64,000 bases of DNA, taken from NCBI RefSeq assembly GCF_003574655.1, contig NZ_QNUM01000004.1, positions 434,001 through 498,000 on the forward strand, given 5' to 3'. This stretch comes from Cohaesibacter haloalkalitolerans. Its GTDB lineage: Bacteria; Pseudomonadota; Alphaproteobacteria; Rhizobiales; Cohaesibacteraceae. Below the pieces are notes generated by a model. That model saw only the letters and a program-made list of their open reading frames with translations, was not told the origin of the DNA and made no database searches. Both the position numbers and the translations under genes were made by a program. Positions 59,627-64,000 of the stretch are shown piece by piece; positions within the stretch are counted from its first letter, which is position 1, and each line of letters begins with the position of its first letter.

Positions 59627-61129
59627 ATGAAAGCCAAGGGCCAGCAAGCAATGAACGAGGGGCAACAGCCGCAGGAGCGATCGGACGAGCCGGAGCTTCA
59701 GGATGCGCAGGATGAACCGCTAAATCAGGATGGTCGGGAGAAACCGATCTGGTTGCGTGTGATCCTGCAGATCATCCTGCCGTTCAAGCTGCTCTATGCA
59801 GGCTATCGCAAGGGTGCCCGCCTTCTGGCGCGCACCATGCCCAAGGGGCTGTTCGCCCGCTCGCTGATCATCATCGTCGCCCCGATGGTCATCCTGCAGT
59901 CGGTGCTGGCCTTCGTCTTCATGGAGCGCCACTGGCAGACGGTAACAGACCGGCTCTCGGCCGCCGTCACGCAGGACATCGCCGCCATCATTGCCATTCT
60001 GGAAACCTACCCGCAGGATGAAGACTATAGCAAACTGATCAAGCTGGCGCAGGACAAGCTTAGCCTCAACATCTCGGTGCTGCCCGATACGCCCCTGCCG
60101 CCGCCGGGGCCGAAGCCCTTCTTCAACCTGCTCGACCATGCCCTCTCCCAGCATATCACCACCCAGATCGGCAAGCCCTTCTGGATCGACACGGTGGGCC
60201 GGTCGAATATCATCGAAATCCGCATAAAGCTGGACAACAAGGTCCTGCGCGTCTTTACCCGCCGGTCCCAGGCCTATGCCTCCAATTCCCATATCTTTCT
60301 GGTCTGGATGGCAGGCACATCGCTCGTCCTGCTGATCGTCGCCATCCTCTTCCTGCGCAATCAGATCCGCCCGATCCAGCGATTGGCAAGAGCCGCCGAA
60401 CGGTTCGGCAAGGGGCAGGAAGCAAGCAATTTCCGCCCGTCCGGTGCCCGCGAAGTGCGGCAGGCCGCCCATGCCTTTCTTGAGATGAAACGCCGCATCG
60501 AGCGTCAGATTGAACAGCGCACCATCATGCTGGCCGGTGTCAGCCATGATCTGCGCACAATCCTCACTCGCTTCAAACTGCAACTGGCCATTCTGGATGA
60601 CAGTCCGGAAGTGACGGAAATGCAGCGGGATGTCGATGAAATGCAGATGATGCTGGAAGACTATCTGGCTTTTGCCCGTGGCTCGGCTTCGGAAAAGGCT
60701 GAGATGGTCGAGATCCCGCAGTTGCTCGATGAATTGAAGTTCGATGTCGAACGGTCCGGCCATGCCCTGACCATCGAACACACGGGCGGCAGGAATGTCG
60801 AAATCCGCCCGCAGACCATCAAGCGCTGCCTGCACAACCTGCTCAGCAACGCCACCCGCTACGCCAATACGGTGCAGCTGTCATCTGAACGACTCGGCAA
60901 CTGGTGGCTGGTGCAGATCGATGACAATGGACCGGGCATCCCCGAGGAAGAACTGGAGACGGTCTTCCGTCCCTTCTACCGACTTGATACCGCCCGCAAC
61001 CAGAACACCCCGAACACCGGTCTGGGGCTGGCGATTGCCCGCGACATTGCGCGGGCCCATGGCGGAGACCTCAAGCTCAGCCGAAGCCCGCTTGGCGGCT
61101 TGAGAGCAACATTACGCCTCCCGACCTGA
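59627..61129 (+). CDS. EnvZ-type sensor histidine kinase
   Basis: A 500-residue membrane kinase. A hydrophilic Glu/Gln-rich N-terminus precedes two membrane helices (about 77-99 and 223-243) that flank a periplasmic sensor of about 120 residues. A HAMP domain follows at roughly 243-296. Next comes the H-box with phospho-accepting His307 in LAGVSHDLRTILTRF, then the N box (HNLLSNATRYA), the G1 box DDNGPGIPEE and the G2 box TGLGLAIARDIARAHGG. It pairs with the upstream OmpR-type regulator. ATG 59651 is a possible shorter start. The signal is unknown. Confidence 0.93.
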   Translation: MKAKGQQAMNEGQQPQERSDEPELQDAQDEPLNQDGREKPIWLRVILQIILPFKLLYAGYRKGARLLARTMPKGLFARSLIIIVAPMVILQSVLAFVFMERHWQTVTDRLSAAVTQDIAAIIAILETYPQDEDYSKLIKLAQDKLSLNISVLPDTPLPPPGPKPFFNLLDHALSQHITTQIGKPFWIDTVGRSNIIEIRIKLDNKVLRVFTRRSQAYASNSHIFLVWMAGTSLVLLIVAILFLRNQIRPIQRLARAAERFGKGQEASNFRPSGAREVRQAAHAFLEMKRRIERQIEQRTIMLAGVSHDLRTILTRFKLQLAILDDSPEVTEMQRDVDEMQMMLEDYLAFARGSASEKAEMVEIPQLLDELKFDVERSGHALTIEHTGGRNVEIRPQTIKRCLHNLLSNATRYANTVQLSSERLGNWWLVQIDDNGPGIPEEELETVFRPFYRLDTARNQNTPNTGLGLAIARDIARAHGGDLKLSRSPLGGLRATLRLPT

Positions 61130-61159
61130 GGCTGAGACCTCTGTCAAAGCGACGACCTC

Positions 61160-61513
61160 TCAGCAGAGGCGCGAACCATTGGGCAAAGGCTTGTCAACGC
61201 CTGCCAGTACGATGGCGCCATTCTCGTCTTCATAGCCAAGGGTCAGAACCTCGGACATGAACGGGCCAATCTGTCGGGGAGGAAAATTCACAACGCCCAT
61301 CACCTTGCGCCCAATCAGTTCTTCAGGCGTGTAATGGACGGTAATCTGGGCGGAACTCTTCTTGATGCCGATCTCATCGCCAAAGTCGATCTTCATCTTG
61401 TAGGCAGGTTTGCGTGCCTGGGCAAACACCTCTGCCTCGATGACCGTACCAACCCGGATATCGACTTTCATGAAATCATCAAATGCAATTTCGGCAGCTT
61501 TCTTCGTCATCAT
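61160..61513 (-). CDS. csaA: CsaA-type tRNA-binding protein
   Basis: A 117-residue protein made of a single OB-fold tRNA-binding domain related to the C-terminal domain of MetRS (Arc1p/Trbp111 type). Typical segments are [60 protein letters not shown] and the ending LPNGSRL. It has been proposed to be a dimeric chaperone or export-related protein (CsaA), which sequence cannot confirm. The start is either ATG 61513 or ATG 61510. AAGGATTG precedes both. It converges with the sensor kinase gene. Confidence 0.92.
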   Translation of the reverse strand: MMTKKAAEIAFDDFMKVDIRVGTVIEAEVFAQARKPAYKMKIDFGDEIGIKKSSAQITVHYTPEELIGRKVMGVVNFPPRQIGPFMSEVLTLGYEDENGAIVLAGVDKPLPNGSRLC

Positions 61514-61561
61514 CAATCCTTTTTTCAAGAAGGAGCATGATCGGAGACGAAGCAAGCAAGA

Positions 61562-62278
61562 TCAAGACGGCATCGGAGCCATGGAACCATCATCCACAGA
61601 CGGCCCCTCGCTGACAACGGCGCTGTCCGGAGCAGTTTTGTCTGATCCCTTGCCGCGGCCTCTGGCCGAGCGGCAGCGTTTGCCGATTCGCGGCAGGATG
61701 CAAGCAATCTTCTCGGCCCGGCGCAGTGCCGTCTCGCCCCGTTTGAGGAATTTGTCGAGCGTCGCCATTGTCTTGGCAAGGTCGGCGCTGTCGTCTTCCA
61801 TCCACACGGTGAAGGCTCTGGCATAGGCCAAAAGGGCGCCCTTGCTGCGCGCCATGCCGGAGAAGCCAGCAGGCGAAATCCGCGAGATATCGAGGAACCA
61901 TTCCCCGGTCAGGCGAGACAGCGCAAGCAGATGCAAGGTCAGCATCGGATCATACCGCGCTGCCTTGTTGAGCGCCAGAATGAGCTCCCGGTGACCCTGC
62001 ATGGCGTCAAAACGCGCCATGATGACGTCGAACAACCGTTCACGGGCCGGTTCCTCGCCCATATCCGGATCAAAGGCTTCCAGCATGGCGGTATCGATGC
62101 GCCGAACGAGATCGCTGACATAGGCAAAGCGGTCGCGATATTCCAGAAAAGCCAACTTGATATCGATATTGGCCCTTGTCGCAATTTCTGCGCAGGAAAC
62201 GCTGCGCCAGCCCTCGGCGATCACCGTCTGAGAAAACTGGTCAAACAGCCGCTGTCTGATTTCCGGATTGTGATCCAT
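61562..62278 (-). CDS. TetR-family transcriptional regulator
   Basis: A 238-residue regulator. The N-terminal TetR helix-turn-helix occupies about 5-55 (RQRLFDQFSQTVIAEGWRSV then SCAEIATRANIDIKLAFLEY). The ligand-binding part is helical, with AMQGHRELILALNKAARYDP. The last 40 residues are basic then Ser/Asp-rich and look unstructured. ATG 62278 has the good ribosome binding site GGAGGGAGAAGAG. It lies between csaA and proC on the same strand. Its ligand and targets are unknown. Confidence 0.8.
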   Translation of the reverse strand: MDHNPEIRQRLFDQFSQTVIAEGWRSVSCAEIATRANIDIKLAFLEYRDRFAYVSDLVRRIDTAMLEAFDPDMGEEPARERLFDVIMARFDAMQGHRELILALNKAARYDPMLTLHLLALSRLTGEWFLDISRISPAGFSGMARSKGALLAYARAFTVWMEDDSADLAKTMATLDKFLKRGETALRRAEKIACILPRIGKRCRSARGRGKGSDKTAPDSAVVSEGPSVDDGSMAPMPS

Positions 62279-62550
62279 GCTCTTCTCCCTCCGATTAGCC
62301 CAAAACCTGATTGCTCTCAGTTCTACGTCGCAAGCAGTGTCGAAGATCAACCCGAAGGCAAAAAGCGCTTCCGCGCCCTGACTGATTGCCGATCGAATGC
62401 ACAATCTGCCGACACAATTATTATACCATATCTTGCAAATGTGGCTCAAAAAGGAAAATTTCAAGCATGTTCAACAAGCCGTGACTTGAGCTTCCCCTGC
62501 GCACTTCTACAGCGATCAACGCCACAGACGCACACAGGGGAGAGATATGG

Positions 62551-63372
62551 CTATTTCGACAGCTCGATGGAGCGGTCGCGCGCGGCAACGGTTGCCTTTG
62601 CCATCAGCTCGCCAAGCCCGCCCTCTTCGGCCATCAGCACGGCAAGGGCCGCCGCAGTGGTGCCTGCTGGCGAAGTGACATTCTCCCTCAGGGTCGAAGC
62701 GGGAAGCGGCGACTGGTTGAGCAGTTCCCCTGCCCCGACAATGGTCTGGCGGGCCAGAAGACTGGCAGCTTCCGCATCAAGGCCCAGCGCTTCACCGGCC
62801 TTGGCCAGCGCTTCCACCATATAGAAGACATAAGCCGGACCGGAACCGGAAACAGCGGTAACTGCATCTATCAGCGCTTCCGAACCGACCCATGTGAACT
62901 TGCCCGTAGAAGACAGCAGCGTAGCGATGGTTCCGAGCACGTCGGCATCGATGCCTTCGCACGCGAAGGCGGCAATCATCCCGCGGCCAACCTGCGCCGG
63001 TGTGTTCGGCATGGCCCGGACAACATGCAGGTCGGCACCGAGGTAGGAACGGAAGGTGGCGATCGGTGTACCGGCTGCAATCGACACCAGTACGGTCTTT
63101 TCACCAACGAGACCGACGAGACCGGGCAACACCTTGTCCATCATCTGCGGCTTGACGGCGATGACCAGAATATCTGCCTTGGCCACACCTTCAGGCGAGG
63201 TCAGGAAGGAAAAACCGGTCTTGTTCGCCAGCTCTTTCATGTCGTCGGGCTGGCCCGGATCAATTACCGTCACATTTTTGGGGTCCAGCCCCATACCCAG
63301 CCAGCCGGTCAGCATCGCGCCACCCATCTTGCCAGCCCCGACCAGGACCAAGGACAAATCACTCTTATTCAT
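62551..63372 (-). CDS. proC: Pyrroline-5-carboxylate reductase
   Basis: A 273-residue enzyme for the last step of proline synthesis, reducing pyrroline-5-carboxylate with NAD(P)H. The Rossmann motif is LVLVGAGKMGGAMLTGWLGM. The conserved VVRAMPNTPAQVGRGMIAAF and AVSGSGPAYVFYMVEALAKA segments and the C-terminal ENVTSPAGTTAAALAVL signature are all present. ATG 63372 gives the usual length. It lies 222 bases downstream of ubiK, separated from it by a terminator. Confidence 0.97.
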   Translation of the reverse strand: MNKSDLSLVLVGAGKMGGAMLTGWLGMGLDPKNVTVIDPGQPDDMKELANKTGFSFLTSPEGVAKADILVIAVKPQMMDKVLPGLVGLVGEKTVLVSIAAGTPIATFRSYLGADLHVVRAMPNTPAQVGRGMIAAFACEGIDADVLGTIATLLSSTGKFTWVGSEALIDAVTAVSGSGPAYVFYMVEALAKAGEALGLDAEAASLLARQTIVGAGELLNQSPLPASTLRENVTSPAGTTAAALAVLMAEEGGLGELMAKATVAARDRSIELSK

Positions 63373-63488
63373 TGTGTCTATTCCATCAAATACATAGTCG
63401 AGCCTGACCGCACAGGCCCCTCATTGCTCCTGAGTGCCACAGGTGGCCGACATTTTCAAACCTTCTGTTGCCAAAAGCAGGGCACAAA

Positions 63489-63522
63489 CAAAGAAAGCCT
63501 GCCGATTCATCGGCAGGCTTTC
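63489..63522 (-). terminator. Terminator of ubiK
   Basis: On the reverse strand a stem of about 14 bp (GAAAGCCTGCCGAT with its complement, 63493-63522) is followed by TTTGTTTG. Confidence 0.88.
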
Positions 63523-63594
63523 CCAACGATCCGAAAAATTCGCAAGCCTGTCACCCGCGATAGCTCAGTGTTGCTCACGGTTGCTCGGGCGAGC

Positions 63595-63888
63595 CTATTC
63601 GATATCATCAGCCCCGTCGATGGAAGCGAGATCATCCAGCACACCGAGCTTTTCTTCCAGAACGGCAATGCGAGCGGACAATCGGTCATTCTCATCACGA
63701 GCGGCCACAGCCATTGCCTTGACCGCCTCGAACTCGTCGCGGGTCACCAGATCCATATCGCCCATGAAGCGTTCGAGCTGGGCACGAATCGCGGTCTCCG
63801 CCTCGTCGCGCACCCCTTGGGCGACACCAGCGGCATCATTCATCAATTTGGCGAATTCATCAAAAATCCGATTGTTCGTCTGTGTCAT
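63595..63888 (-). CDS. ubiK: Ubiquinone biosynthesis accessory factor UbiK (BMFP domain)
   Basis: A 97-residue membrane-fusogenic-type protein. It starts MTQTNNRIFDEFAKLMNDAA, an amphipathic helix, and continues with a trimeric-type coiled coil (DLVTRDEFEAVKAMAVAARD then LSARIAVLEEKLGVLDDL). The BMFP/UbiK family assists the aerobic ubiquinone synthesis complex. ATG 63888 is the family start. Alternatives up to 63939 extend outside the domain. The end of the window (63889-64000) has no finished gene on either strand. Confidence 0.85.
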   Translation of the reverse strand: MTQTNNRIFDEFAKLMNDAAGVAQGVRDEAETAIRAQLERFMGDMDLVTRDEFEAVKAMAVAARDENDRLSARIAVLEEKLGVLDDLASIDGADDIE

Positions 63889-64000
63889 ACCACTTTTCCT
63901 CGCTAGACGCGGCAATCCCCACCTGGTGCGGAGTTGCAACCTTCCTGCCTTAGATCTGTCTTAACTCCAGATATAATGCCCTTCGCCCATTTCACAATGA

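Noticed and set aside
63978-64000. Possible start of a rightward gene (ATGCCCTTCGCC) at the window edge
   Set aside because: Only eight codons are visible and no ribosome binding site or family signature can be judged.

Overview
The window looks like chromosomal DNA of a marine-type alphaproteobacterium of the order Rhizobiales (Hyphomicrobiales). Evidence is the rpoD-dnaG-yqeY-carA order, the trxB then LsrB/VtlR-like LysR pair, an ilvE / petP-petR-kinase block, the DUF1402 and ELM1-family genes, and a 'marine proteobacterial' sortase with its target. Cohaesibacter or a near relative fits best, but that is inference. Coding GC looks near 58-60 percent apart from one AT-rich orphan gene. I see no insertion sequence, prophage or CRISPR array.

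Left part (1-26.4 kb) is mainly housekeeping: a cut-off AraC-type regulator, a CAT-anticodon tRNA, a SIMPL-domain periplasmic protein, rpoD, dnaG, yqeY, carA, a zinc metallopeptidase, a small XRE regulator with three phased operator-like dyads, carB, greA, an Lrp-type regulator, an ELM1-family protein, trxB, and a LysR regulator. The LysR gene is followed by a candidate AbcR-type small RNA. Then come msrP, DUF554 and DUF190 proteins, an EF-G-like GTPase without the usual catalytic histidine, and an aspartate aminotransferase.

Middle part (26.4-43.6 kb) is a redox, sulfur and cell-surface region. It holds two successive copies of a membrane-anchored octaheme cytochrome c of the tetrathionate-reductase (OTR) family, each followed by a di-heme-type cytochrome b, a layout that suggests quinone-linked electron transfer. 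Nearby are a small YgaP-like (DUF2892) membrane protein, a VIT/VWA sortase substrate with its sortase, an EamA transporter, a type I sulfide:quinone oxidoreductase with all three expected cysteines, uvrB, a TauE/SafE exporter and a Dcu C4-dicarboxylate transporter. Similar AT-rich elements lie upstream of several of these genes and could be sites for a persulfide-sensing repressor such as SqrR/BigR.

Right part (44-64 kb) carries an RlpA-like protein, DUF1402, DUF2164 and MBL-fold genes, a secreted protein of uncertain family, rlmJ, RNase T2, a small secreted protein, a GST, a Na+/Ca2+ antiporter, uvrC-pgsA-moaD-moaE, an AT-rich orphan gene that looks acquired, ilvE, petP-petR-sensor kinase, csaA, a TetR regulator, proC and ubiK. 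Most transcription units end in clear intrinsic terminators, which are listed.
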